Source of the DNA: Streptomyces diastatochromogenes
Lineage (GTDB): Bacteria > Actinomycetota > Actinomycetes > Streptomycetales > Streptomycetaceae
Direction of reading: 5' to 3'
Length of the DNA stretch: 47,795 nucleotides
Assembly: GCF_002242805.1 (NCBI RefSeq)
Contig: NZ_MCGQ01000063.1
Location: forward strand, 1-47,795
Numbering within the stretch: the stretch's first letter is position 1; every line of letters begins with the position of its first letter. Shown in pieces: positions 33,864 through 42,062 of the stretch. A model generated the notes under the pieces. That model did no database searches. It was given only the letters and a program-made list of their open reading frames with translations, and had not been told where the DNA came from. The translations under genes were made by a program, and so were the position numbers.

Positions 33864-33882
33864 TAGGCAAGGCTTACCTAAG
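33864..33882 (-). promoter_or_regulatory. Iron box (DmdR1/IdeR/DtxR) for the biosynthetic operon
   Basis: GTAGGCAAGGCTTACCTAA; on the minus strand it reads TTAGGTAAGCCTTGCCTAC, close to the DtxR/DmdR consensus TTAGGTTAGGCTAACCTAA. It lies about 110 bases before the hydroxylase start, in the promoter region of the minus-strand operon. Iron-bound repressor would shut the operon off. Confidence 0.85.
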
Positions 33883-33928
33883 TTTGATCTACGTCACAGC
33901 CCGTGCGCCCTTGTGTCCCGGCTGTGAT

Positions 33929-33947
33929 TTAGGGTAGGCAAGCCTAA
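33929..33947 (+). promoter_or_regulatory. Iron box for the ABC transporter operon
   Basis: TTAGGGTAGGCAAGCCTAA, a near-consensus iron box 37 bases before the GTG start of the substrate-binding protein gene. With the first box 46 bases away, the divergent promoters of synthesis/export and uptake would be repressed together by iron. Confidence 0.85.
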
Positions 33948-33984
33948 GTAAAGTTTCAGCTCGGCTTGTGAAATCGAGGACCAA

Positions 33985-35541
33985 GTGGACCTGACGAGAC
34001 GTCAACTGCTCGGCGTAGGTGGCGCCTTGAGCGCGGCAGCCCTGCTCGCCGCCTGCGGAGGCGGCAGCGGCGACGAGTCGGCCGGGTCCGCTTCCGGCGG
34101 CTCCGCCAAGCCGCGCAGGGGCGGCACGCTGCGCGTCGGCGCCCTCGGCCGGGCCGGTGCCATCACCCGTGACCCGCACGGCACCCAGTCCAACGAGAGC
34201 GACTACCTGATCCTCAGCCTCGTATACGACACGCTCACCGTGCCCGGCGCCAAGCCGAACACCCTGCCCCGGCTCGCGGCGAGCTGGAAGCCGTCCGCCG
34301 ACCTCAGGACCTGGCGCTTCACCCTCGCCAAGGGGGCCAGGTTCCACGACGGTTCACCGGTCACCGCCGAGGACGTCGTCTTCTCGCTGAAGCGGCTGCG
34401 CGCCACCCCGTCCGGCGCCTCCCGGCTGCCCGGGATCCAGGCGAAGAACATCACCGCCGAGGGCACCGACACCGTCGTCCTGGTCTCCGACTACGCCAAC
34501 GCCGAACTGCCGCTGCTCACCCGGCTCACCACCTTCGTCGTTCCCGAGGGAACCACCGACAAGGACATCGCCAAGGCCCCGGGCACCGGGCCCTTCAAGC
34601 TCGACTGGTTCCGCTCGGGCAACGCCCGCCTGGTCCGCAACGACGACTGGTACGGCGGCGAGGTCCACCTCGACGCCATCGAGGTGAAGATCTTCGAGAG
34701 CCCGCAGGCGATGGCCAACGCCCTGCTGGCCGGCCAGATCGACGTCGCCTCGAACGCCGGCGCCGTCGCCGCCCGAACCGCCGCCTCCCGCAAGGACATC
34801 CAGACGGTCCGCCGCCCCAACGACATGGCGATGCCCCTCGTCATGCGCACGGCCGACGGCCCGTTCGCCGACCCCAGGGTGCGCGAGGCGCTGCGCCTCG
34901 CCGTCGACCGCGAGGCCATGGTCAAGCAGGTCCTGTCCGGATACGGCACGGTCGCCAACGACATCCTCGGCACCGGCGACCCCGCCTACGACAAGAACGT
35001 CCCGCAGCGCACCCGCGACCTCGCCAAGGCCAGGAAGCTCCTCGAGGAAGCCGGCTTCGACACCGCGCGGACGTACGAACTGTTCACCACCGAGGACATG
35101 GCCGGACTCGCCGAATCGGCCACCCTGCTCGCCTCCCAGCTCCGCGAGGCCGGGGTGAAGATCAAGGTCGTCAAGCAGGAGTCGGCCGTCTTCTGGGACA
35201 AGACCTGGCTCAAGGGCGACCTCTACACCACCTACTGGGGCACCAACGACTCCGTGGTCTTCTTCGCCAGCAAGACCATGGTCTCCGACAGCGGCCAGAA
35301 CGAGGCCGGCTGGAAGGACTCCGCCTTCGACAAGTCCTACGAGAAGGCGATCGGCACCGCCGACACCGCCCGGCGCACCGAGCTCCTCCAGCAGCTCCAG
35401 CAGATCGAGTACGACCGCTCGGGCTATCTGCTGTGGGGCATGGCCGACGGCATCGACCTCGCCGGGTCCCGGGTGCGCGGGCTGCCCACGCTGCCCGGAT
35501 ACGGACGGGTCCAGCTCGAAAGCGCATGGCTGGCCAGTTGA
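33985..35541 (+). CDS. Opp/Nik-type ABC transporter substrate-binding lipoprotein
   Basis: 518-residue SBP_bac_5 family protein from GTG 33985 (GAGGA at 33976-33980). The leader TRRQLLGVGGALSAAALLAA followed by C combines a twin arginine with a lipobox, so it is probably a Tat-exported lipoprotein. Domain features include LVYDTLTVPG, FTLAKGARFHDGSPVTAEDV (about 112-131) and GTGPFKLDWF. Family members bind peptides, nickel complexes and opine metallophores (CntA, NikA) rather than typical siderophores. Preceded by an iron box and divergent from the chelator operon, it probably captures the loaded metallophore. Permease 1 begins inside its 3' end. Confidence 0.9.
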   Translation: MDLTRRQLLGVGGALSAAALLAACGGGSGDESAGSASGGSAKPRRGGTLRVGALGRAGAITRDPHGTQSNESDYLILSLVYDTLTVPGAKPNTLPRLAASWKPSADLRTWRFTLAKGARFHDGSPVTAEDVVFSLKRLRATPSGASRLPGIQAKNITAEGTDTVVLVSDYANAELPLLTRLTTFVVPEGTTDKDIAKAPGTGPFKLDWFRSGNARLVRNDDWYGGEVHLDAIEVKIFESPQAMANALLAGQIDVASNAGAVAARTAASRKDIQTVRRPNDMAMPLVMRTADGPFADPRVREALRLAVDREAMVKQVLSGYGTVANDILGTGDPAYDKNVPQRTRDLAKARKLLEEAGFDTARTYELFTTEDMAGLAESATLLASQLREAGVKIKVVKQESAVFWDKTWLKGDLYTTYWGTNDSVVFFASKTMVSDSGQNEAGWKDSAFDKSYEKAIGTADTARRTELLQQLQQIEYDRSGYLLWGMADGIDLAGSRVRGLPTLPGYGRVQLESAWLAS

Positions 35542-36545
35542 CCCCGGACACCACGACGCCGGCCGCCTCTCCGCTCACCGCGGAAAGGCGGCCGGCGCGG
35601 ACCCCCGCCCCCCTGCTCGTCCGCGCCGGCCTCGTCCTGCTGAAGCGGGCTGCCCTGCTGGCCGCGCTGCTCGCCCTGGTCTTCGTCACCGTCGAACTGC
35701 TCCCCGGTGACGCGGCCAAGGCCACCTCCGAGCGCGGCGAGACCGCCGCCGACCTGGCGGCGCGCCGCGAACTGCTCGGCCTCGACCGGCCGGTCCTGGA
35801 ACGCTTCTGGGACTGGATGACCGGCCTGCCCACCGGCGACCTCGGCACCTCGGCGCGCGGCGAGAAGGTCACCGACCTGGTCTCCGGCGCCTTCCCCAAC
35901 ACGCTGCTGCTGGGCGGCATCGCGCTGCTGCTCACCGCCGTGCTCTCGCTGACCCTGGGCTGCTGGGCCGCCCTGCGGCCGGGCAGCAGACTCGACCGGG
36001 CGGTCTCCGGCACGGCGACGGCGGTCCTCGCGCTGCCTGAGTTCGTGCTCGCCGTCGCCCTCGTCCTGGTGCTGTCCCTGTGGACCGGCTGGCTGCCCGC
36101 GGTGACCCTCACCGACGCCGGCGGCTCACCGGCCTCCTGGGACATGCTCGTCCTGCCCGTCCTCGCCCTGACCGTCCCTCAGGTCGGCTGGAACACCCGC
36201 ATCGTGCGCGCGGCCCTCGCCGACGAGGCCCGCGCCCCGCACGTGGAGACCGCCGTCCTCGACGGTCTCCCGCCCCGCCGCATCCTGACCCACCACGTCC
36301 TCCCGGGCGCGCTGCCCGCCATCGCGGCGGGCCTCGCCACCTCCACCGGCATGCTGCTGGGCGGCGCCGTGGCCGTCGAGACCATCTTCAACTACCCCGG
36401 CATCGGCTCGGTGCTGGCCTCCGCCGTCACCGACCGCGACAGCCCCGTCATCGCCGGCGTCACGGCGCTCACCGGAGCCGTCATCACCGGGATGCTGCTC
36501 CTGGCCGACCTGGTGCGGTACCTGCTCACGGGAGGACGACGATGA
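35526..36545 (+). CDS. ABC transporter permease 1 (DppB/NikB type)
   Basis: 339 residues from ATG 35526, 16 bases inside the substrate-binding gene. About six membrane segments begin near residue 37 (LLKRAALLAALLALVFVTVE). The EAA-like loop that docks the ATPase is near residues 240-262 (ETAVLDGLPPRRILTHHVLP). ELLPGDAA in the first periplasmic part is typical of DppB. Its stop overlaps the next start (ATGA). Confidence 0.9.
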   Translation: MAGQLTPDTTTPAASPLTAERRPARTPAPLLVRAGLVLLKRAALLAALLALVFVTVELLPGDAAKATSERGETAADLAARRELLGLDRPVLERFWDWMTGLPTGDLGTSARGEKVTDLVSGAFPNTLLLGGIALLLTAVLSLTLGCWAALRPGSRLDRAVSGTATAVLALPEFVLAVALVLVLSLWTGWLPAVTLTDAGGSPASWDMLVLPVLALTVPQVGWNTRIVRAALADEARAPHVETAVLDGLPPRRILTHHVLPGALPAIAAGLATSTGMLLGGAVAVETIFNYPGIGSVLASAVTDRDSPVIAGVTALTGAVITGMLLLADLVRYLLTGGRR

Positions 36546-37375
36546 CCGCGGACACCCGCGGAGCGACCCCGCGCACGGCGACCGCCGTACGGATCCTGCC
36601 CGCCCTCCTGCTCATCGGCCTCGCCCTGGTCGGCCCCTGGATCGCGCCGCACCCGATCGACACTCCGGTGACCGCGCCCTACGCGGCGGGTACGGGGGAG
36701 GCGCTGCTGGGCGGCGACCAGCTCGGCCGGGACGTGCTCAGCAGGCTGCTGGCCGGCGGCCGCGACCTCGTGCTCGCCTCGCTGCTGGTCGCCGTACTGG
36801 TCACGGGCACCGCGGCCGTCCTCGGCGCGGTCGGCGCGGTACGGCCCCTGGTGGGGCGGCTGGTGGAGCGGATCGCGGACGTCCTCATGCTGCTGCCCTC
36901 CGTCCTGGCCATCCTGCTGGTCACCCTGTCCTGGCCCGGCGGCGGCAGGTTCGCGGTCATCGCGGCCGCCGTCGTCCTCGGCGTGCCGTACGCCGTCAGG
37001 CTCACGGCCGGTGCGGCCGCGCCGGTCGCGCAGGCCGGGTACGTCGAAGCAGCGGCGGCGGGCGGTGAGCGCCTGTGGTACCTCGTGGTCCGGGAGATCC
37101 TGCCCAACCTGCGCGCCACCGTGCTCACGCTCTTCGGGCTCAGGTTCGTCGCCGCCGTGTACCTCGTCGCCACGGCCGGGTTCCTTCAGGTGGGCCCTCA
37201 ACCACCCGCCGCCGACTGGGCGTTGATGATCCGCGAGAACTCCGCCGGGATCCTCCTCAACCCCTGGGCCGTGGTCGCCCCCGGCGCCGCCGTCGCCCTG
37301 CTCGCCCTCAGCGTCAACCTGGCGGCCTCCGCGCTCGCCCCGCAGACCGGCCGGAAGGCGGTGCCCGTCCAGTGA
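36542..37375 (+). CDS. ABC transporter permease 2 (DppC/NikC type)
   Basis: 277 residues. ILPALLLIGLALVGPWIAPH (about 18-37) is the characteristic first membrane helix of DppC proteins, followed by LLGGDQLGRDVLSRLLAGGR (about 55-74), the family's conserved periplasmic segment. The ATPase-contact loop is EAAAAGGERLWYLVVREILP near 169-188. Overlaps the genes on both sides by 4 bases (ATGA, GTGA). Forms the membrane channel with permease 1. Confidence 0.9.
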   Translation: MTADTRGATPRTATAVRILPALLLIGLALVGPWIAPHPIDTPVTAPYAAGTGEALLGGDQLGRDVLSRLLAGGRDLVLASLLVAVLVTGTAAVLGAVGAVRPLVGRLVERIADVLMLLPSVLAILLVTLSWPGGGRFAVIAAAVVLGVPYAVRLTAGAAAPVAQAGYVEAAAAGGERLWYLVVREILPNLRATVLTLFGLRFVAAVYLVATAGFLQVGPQPPAADWALMIRENSAGILLNPWAVVAPGAAVALLALSVNLAASALAPQTGRKAVPVQ

Positions 37376-38979
37376 GCCACAGCCGCGACCAGCGCTCCGG
37401 GCCGGAGGATCCGGTACACGACACACCAGTCGGCGAAGCGGAGCCGGAGGGATCCGGTGATCCCTATGCCAAGCCGGAGAGGCCCGTGGCCGACGGCCCC
37501 GCGGTCCGCGTCAGCGGCCTCACCGTCGCCGCCCCGGACGGCCGGATCCTGCTCCAGGACTCCTCCCTCACCCTGAGCCCCGGCCGGCTCACCGCCCTCA
37601 CCGGCCCCTCCGGCGCAGGCAAGACCACCCTGCTGCGGGCGGTCACCGGCCTGCTGCCGCCCGGCACCACCCGTACCGCGGGCCGGGTCGACGTCCTCGG
37701 CCACGACGTCTTCGCCTTGCCCGAGCGGGAGTTGCGGGCCCTGCGGGGCAAGCGTCTCGCCTACGTCGGCCAGGACCCGGGCTCCGGCCTCAACCCGCGT
37801 ATGCGGGTCCGCACGCTCATCGGGGAACTCGCCGTCGACCGACGCCCCGAGGCAGTGCGCGCACTCCTCGCGGAGGTGCGCCTCCCGGACGACGGAAGCC
37901 TGGCCGCACGCCGGCCCGGCGCCCTCTCCGGCGGACAGCAGCGCCGCGTCGCCCTCGCCCGGGCCCTCGCCCGCCGACCCGAGGTCCTCCTCCTGGACGA
38001 ACCCACCGCCGGGCTCCACCCGGAACTCCGCGACGAGATAGGTGAGTTGCTCGGCCACCTGGCCCGCGAGCACCACCTCGCCGTCGCCTTCTCCTGCCAC
38101 GACCCCGAGGTGGTCGAACGGTACGCCGACGAGGTCGTCACCCTCGGCACACACCTGCCCCCACCCCGGACGCACAGCCACACCCGCCCGGCCCGCCCCC
38201 GGAAGGAGCACCGAGGCGGCCCACCCGTCCTCCAAGTTCGGGACCTGCACGTCGCGTTCGGCGGCGTCCCGGCCCTCGACGGCGTCGACCTCACCGTCGC
38301 GGCGGGCTCCGCGGCCGGCATCGTAGGCGTCTCCGGCTCCGGCAAGACCACCCTGGTCCGCACCGTCGTGGGCCTGCAGCGCGCGAGCTCCGGCACCGTC
38401 CACCTGGCCGGAACGCCGCTGCGCACGGGCCTGCGCGGGCGGGGCCGCGAGCAGCGGCGAGCGGTGCAGCTGGTGCCCCAGAACCCGCTCGGTGCCCTGA
38501 ACCCCAGCAGGACCGTCGGCGCGACCCTCGGCAGACCCCTGCGCCTGCACCGCAGGTGCGCGGCCGGAGAGGTCCGCGAACGCGTCGTGGACCTCCTCGA
38601 ACAGGTGGGCCTGCCGCCCGCGTTCGCGGACCGCTACCCGTACGAGCTGTCCGGCGGACAGCGCCAGCGCGTCGCCATCGCCCGAGCGCTCGCGGCCGAC
38701 CCGGAGGTACTGATCTGCGACGAGGTCACCTCCGCGCTGGACGCGGACACCGGAGCGGCGGTGATGGACCTGCTGACCGGTCTGCGCGAGCGGCGCGGCA
38801 CCGCCCTCGTCCTGATCAGCCACGACCTGCGGCTCGTCGCCGACCGCACGGACACCGTGACCGTGCTGGAGAGCGGCCGGGTCGTGGAGTCGGGCCGCAC
38901 GGCCGAGGTGTTCACCGCACCACGGCATCCCACGACCCGCGCCCTGCTGGGCACCGCCGAGCCGGCGGACCTGGCCTGA
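37372..38979 (+). CDS. Fused double ATPase of the Opp/Nik-type transporter (DppD-DppF)
   Basis: 535-residue protein with two ABC nucleotide-binding domains. First: Walker A GPSGAGKTT near 79-87, Q-loop YVGQDP, signature LSGGQQRR near 185, Walker B VLLLDEPT near 205, then CHD. Second: Walker A GVSGSGKTT near 322-330, LVPQNP, signature LSGGQRQR near 426, Walker B VLICDEVTSALD near 445, then SHD. A proline/arginine-rich linker of about 25 residues joins them. All catalytic motifs are intact. The first 40 residues are a hydrophilic extension without a known role. Closes the uptake operon; no clear terminator hairpin follows in the next 20 bases. Confidence 0.92.
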   Translation: MSHSRDQRSGPEDPVHDTPVGEAEPEGSGDPYAKPERPVADGPAVRVSGLTVAAPDGRILLQDSSLTLSPGRLTALTGPSGAGKTTLLRAVTGLLPPGTTRTAGRVDVLGHDVFALPERELRALRGKRLAYVGQDPGSGLNPRMRVRTLIGELAVDRRPEAVRALLAEVRLPDDGSLAARRPGALSGGQQRRVALARALARRPEVLLLDEPTAGLHPELRDEIGELLGHLAREHHLAVAFSCHDPEVVERYADEVVTLGTHLPPPRTHSHTRPARPRKEHRGGPPVLQVRDLHVAFGGVPALDGVDLTVAAGSAAGIVGVSGSGKTTLVRTVVGLQRASSGTVHLAGTPLRTGLRGRGREQRRAVQLVPQNPLGALNPSRTVGATLGRPLRLHRRCAAGEVRERVVDLLEQVGLPPAFADRYPYELSGGQRQRVAIARALAADPEVLICDEVTSALDADTGAAVMDLLTGLRERRGTALVLISHDLRLVADRTDTVTVLESGRVVESGRTAEVFTAPRHPTTRALLGTAEPADLA

Positions 38980-39000
38980 GCCGTTCAGGAGCAGGCGTGT

Positions 39001-39290
39001 TCAGCTTCGGGCCGTCACAGGCAGCGTGAGCCTCGCCGGTCGCAGGCCCGGCCAGGTGCGACGGCGCGGCTGCTTGAAGCTGTCCCCACGTTGTGCGGGT
39101 TGCCGTTGGCGACGCCGACCAGCTCCCCGGCACCCTCGACCTCGAAGGACACCTGGACGGTCGCGTCCGGCACGGTGAAGGTCGCCATGGCCCGTACCGG
39201 AGCCGTCGGCGCTCCGCCGCTCCCGTGGCCACGGCGCCGAGCCGGAGTGCCTGACGCCGTGTTACGCCGGAACCGTCCCGCTTCTTCAGC
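39001..39290 (-). pseudogene. Gutted glycosidase remnant (Tat leader plus GH2-type C terminus)
   Basis: On the minus strand, one frame gives TRRQALRLGAVATGAA (about 39270-39220), a typical Tat leader without a start or continuation. Another frame gives FTVPDATVQVSFEVEGAGEL followed by VGVANGNPHNV (about 39180-39093), then after a frameshift near 39092 DSFKQPRR and, before a TGA at 39001-39003, LRPARLTLPVTARS. The ANGNPHN...DSFKQPRR pattern is what I know from the last domain of GH2 beta-galactosidase-like enzymes. The catalytic middle is absent and the frame is broken. It looks like a deletion and frameshift remnant lying 3' of the intact arabinofuranosidase gene. The rest of the 38980-39294 gap holds nothing else I recognise. 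Confidence 0.6.
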
Positions 39291-39294
39291 CTCG

Positions 39295-41817
39295 TCAGCT
39301 CTCCTGGGCCAGGGACGTGACCTCGGCGGCGCTCAGCGTTCTGCCGTAGACCCGGAAGTCGTCCACCGCTGCCTTCAGGTACGGGTCCGCGTACTGGGAC
39401 CTGCCGATGTACGCGGCCCGGATGTGGTTGCCGAAGTAGCGGGGCTCCACGGTCACCGCCGTGTTCCGGCCCGCCTCCTTGCCGTCGACGTACAGCACGG
39501 CGGTGCCGGCCCCGTAGGTCACGGCCACATGGACCCAGCGGTCCGTCGGCAGCGGGTCGGCGTTGATGCGCTGCTCCGCACCCCCGCCGCCCGCGGTGAT
39601 CGCGTACCGCAGGGTTCCGGCGTCGCTCATCGGCGTCAGGAACATGTTGGCGCTCACGCCGGTGCCGAAGTCGAAGATCCGGCTCCAGGCCGCCGGCTGC
39701 CCGGCCAGCTTCACCCAGGTCGCCACCGAGTAGGCGGACGCCCCCGCCAACAGGTCCTCGGCGAGGGCGACATGACCCTCCTGCCCGTCCAGGGCCACGG
39801 CTCCACCCGTGCGCCCCTGGGTCCACGAAGCGCCGTCCGCCAGGGTGGCCGTCCTGCCGTTGCCGGTGGCGTCCGCGGCCGACGTGCCGGAGGTCTCGTC
39901 GAAGCGGTGCCAGGCGGCGAACGCCGGGGGCGGGGACGGGGGCCGGCCTGTCAGCCAGTAGACGTTGTAGTACTGGTGGTGCACGCGGGCGATGGGCAGC
40001 AGCGTGACCGTCTCGCCGTCGGCGGTCGCGGTCAGCCGGAGCGGACTGGCCGACGTCTGCCGGACGGTGGCGGTGTCCAGGCGGGGCATCCAGGGGCTGG
40101 CCGTGGCGCCGTACGCCCCGGCCAGGACCACCGGCCCGTGCAGTACGGCCTGCACGTCCGGGTCGTCGGGCGTGGCCTCCACGGTGGTACGCATCGGCAG
40201 GGTGACCTCGACGCGGTCGCCCCGGCGCCAGGCGCGGCCCAGGGTGAGCCAGCTGCCGGCCGCCGGACGGTTCGACAGAGTACGGCCGTTGAGCTTGACG
40301 CGGGCGCCGGTGGCCCAGCCGGGGATGCGGACCAGCAGCTGATGGCTGGCGCCGCCGGAGGTGACGGTGAGCAGGGTCGAGGAGGAGTCGGGCAGGGCGG
40401 TCGTCTGCCGCCAAGTGATGTTCCTCTCCTGCCAGTTCACCTCGGACGGTATGAACAGGTTCACCAGCAGTCGCTGTTCGTCGTGCGTGTAGATCGTGTC
40501 GGCGAACTTCGCGTGTGTCTCCATGCCGGTGCCGTGGTCGCAGGAGAAGTTGTCGTAGTCGGTGGAGTAGGCCTGAGGATCCGTGCCCATGAAGGACGGC
40601 TGCTGCTTGAACGAACCGGGCCCGAGGCCGGTGTAGTAGATGTTGAAGCCATGCGCGGAGTCGGGGTCCTGCTCGCCGAGCATCTGGTTGCACAGGGTGC
40701 GCTCGTAGTAGTCGAGCAGGTCGGTGCGGCCCGGTTCCTCGAAGTGCAGCAGCCGGGTCAGCTTCAGCATGTTGTAGCTGTTGCAGTTCTCGCAGGTGCC
40801 GTTCGACAACTGGCCCGCGACGACGTCCGGTTCGTGGAAGGCCTCGCCGTTGCTGTTGCCGCCGATGACATAGGAGTGGTGGTCGGTGACGATCTGCCAG
40901 AAGTTCCGGGCGATCGTCCGGTAGCGGTCCGGCAGGCCCTCCTGCCACAGCCGTATCGCCCCGACCATCTTCGGGATCTGGGTGTTGGCGTGCAGTCCGG
41001 CGAGCCGGTCCTCGCCGGCGGCCAGCGGGTCGAAGACCCGGGTGTGGGTGAAGCGCTCGGCGACCTCCAGCCAGACGGCGTCGCCGGTGAGGGCGTGCAG
41101 GTCGGCGAGGACGTCGTTCATTCCGCCGAACTCGGTCTCCAGCACCCGCTGCATCTGCTCGTGACTCAGCTGCGCGGTACGCCGGTTGACCCACTCGCCC
41201 TTGCGCAGGACCACGTCGAGGGCCTGCTCGTTCCCGGCCAGCCGGTACTGGTCGACCAGCCCCGCCATGATCTTGTGCAGGGTGTAGTACGGCGCCCAGA
41301 CGCCCGTGCCGGCTTCCAGCCGGTCGAAGAAACTCTCCGGGAAGGCCGACAGATAGCCCTTGCCGTAGCCCGCCGACGGGGACGCGGCCTGGCAGTCGGC
41401 CAGGGCGGCGACGAGCCTGCGGCCCTTGTCGCGGAGCGCGGTGTCACCGGTGTTCGCGTACGCGAGGGCGAGGCCGGACAGGAGGTGCCCGGTGGAGTGG
41501 CCGCGCAGTTCGACGGTCGGGCCCTCCCAGCCGCCGCACGGCTGGGCGGTAGTGGTCAGGCCGACGTTCAGCCGGAAGGTGTGCAGTAACCGGTCGATGT
41601 CGACGAAGCGCAGATAGGCGGTGTTGCGGCTCTGGTTCTCCTGGAACGGGCCGGCCAGCAGGGACACCGCGGCGGGCGGGAACGGCCTTACTCGCGTGGC
41701 TTGTTGGCGAGATGGGCCGGTGCTACGGGGCGCGGCCTGGGCTGTGGGGCCGTCCGTCACGGTCGCGGCCGCGGCGGCCGCGGTGAGGAACGTCCGTCTG
41801 CCGAGGGGTGGGGTCAC
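39295..41817 (-). CDS. Secreted GH127-type beta-L-arabinofuranosidase with LamG domain
   Basis: 840 residues from GTG 41817, set by GGAGGA just upstream; the open frame to 41907 has no support. A Tat leader (PLGRRTFLTAAAAAATV at about 3-19) exports it. The (alpha/alpha)6 barrel of GH127/DUF1680 spans about 50-480, with GTCENCNSYNMLKL near 337-350, where the family's catalytic cysteine and zinc-binding glutamate lie, and FSCDHGTGMETHAKFAD near 419-435. The second cysteine of the usual CC pair is aspartate here, so zinc binding may differ. Beta domains follow, then a concanavalin-like LamG domain at about 630-838. It should release arabinofuranose from plant hydroxyproline-rich glycans. A TTGACA/TACCGT promoter lies upstream. 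Confidence 0.87.
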   Translation of the reverse strand: MTPPLGRRTFLTAAAAAATVTDGPTAQAAPRSTGPSRQQATRVRPFPPAAVSLLAGPFQENQSRNTAYLRFVDIDRLLHTFRLNVGLTTTAQPCGGWEGPTVELRGHSTGHLLSGLALAYANTGDTALRDKGRRLVAALADCQAASPSAGYGKGYLSAFPESFFDRLEAGTGVWAPYYTLHKIMAGLVDQYRLAGNEQALDVVLRKGEWVNRRTAQLSHEQMQRVLETEFGGMNDVLADLHALTGDAVWLEVAERFTHTRVFDPLAAGEDRLAGLHANTQIPKMVGAIRLWQEGLPDRYRTIARNFWQIVTDHHSYVIGGNSNGEAFHEPDVVAGQLSNGTCENCNSYNMLKLTRLLHFEEPGRTDLLDYYERTLCNQMLGEQDPDSAHGFNIYYTGLGPGSFKQQPSFMGTDPQAYSTDYDNFSCDHGTGMETHAKFADTIYTHDEQRLLVNLFIPSEVNWQERNITWRQTTALPDSSSTLLTVTSGGASHQLLVRIPGWATGARVKLNGRTLSNRPAAGSWLTLGRAWRRGDRVEVTLPMRTTVEATPDDPDVQAVLHGPVVLAGAYGATASPWMPRLDTATVRQTSASPLRLTATADGETVTLLPIARVHHQYYNVYWLTGRPPSPPPAFAAWHRFDETSGTSAADATGNGRTATLADGASWTQGRTGGAVALDGQEGHVALAEDLLAGASAYSVATWVKLAGQPAAWSRIFDFGTGVSANMFLTPMSDAGTLRYAITAGGGGAEQRINADPLPTDRWVHVAVTYGAGTAVLYVDGKEAGRNTAVTVEPRYFGNHIRAAYIGRSQYADPYLKAAVDDFRVYGRTLSAAEVTSLAQES

Positions 41818-41922
41818 GAAGTCCTCCGCATGTCGAGGGCGTGGGGCGGAGAGTCCCGTTCTCCGCCCCACTGGCTGGTGTTCGAAATACCGAAGGCTGT
41901 GCGACATGCTGTGCGGGGATCC

Positions 41923-41955
41923 ACGGTAGAGGACTGACTCCTGATGTCAATGACA
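41923..41955 (-). promoter_or_regulatory. Putative promoter and operator of the arabinofuranosidase gene
   Basis: Minus-strand TTGACA (41950-41945) and TACCGT (41928-41923) with a 16-base spacer resemble a vegetative promoter. The -35 box lies inside a perfect palindrome TGTCA-a-TGACA (41945-41955), a plausible GntR- or LacI-type operator that would block it. Seen symmetry; function inferred. Confidence 0.45.
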
Positions 41956-41981
41956 CCCGCGAGGCTCCGCAGCCTGGCTGC

Positions 41982-41993
41982 GGGAGCGCTCCC
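41982..41993. promoter_or_regulatory. CebR-like operator palindrome
   Basis: Perfect palindrome GGGAGCGCTCCC, and with flanks CGGGAGCGCTCCCA. This differs by one base from the CebR box TGGGAGCGCTCCCA, the LacI-family cellobiose/cello-oligosaccharide sensor site in streptomycetes. It lies 70 bases before the metalloprotease start and about 165 bases from the arabinofuranosidase start. Confidence 0.65.
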
Positions 41994-42062
41994 ATGGCAC
42001 CATGGCGCGGCTCCGCCAGGGACGCGGAGCGGCGTCGTTTCGTCGAACGGAGAGCCCAAACC

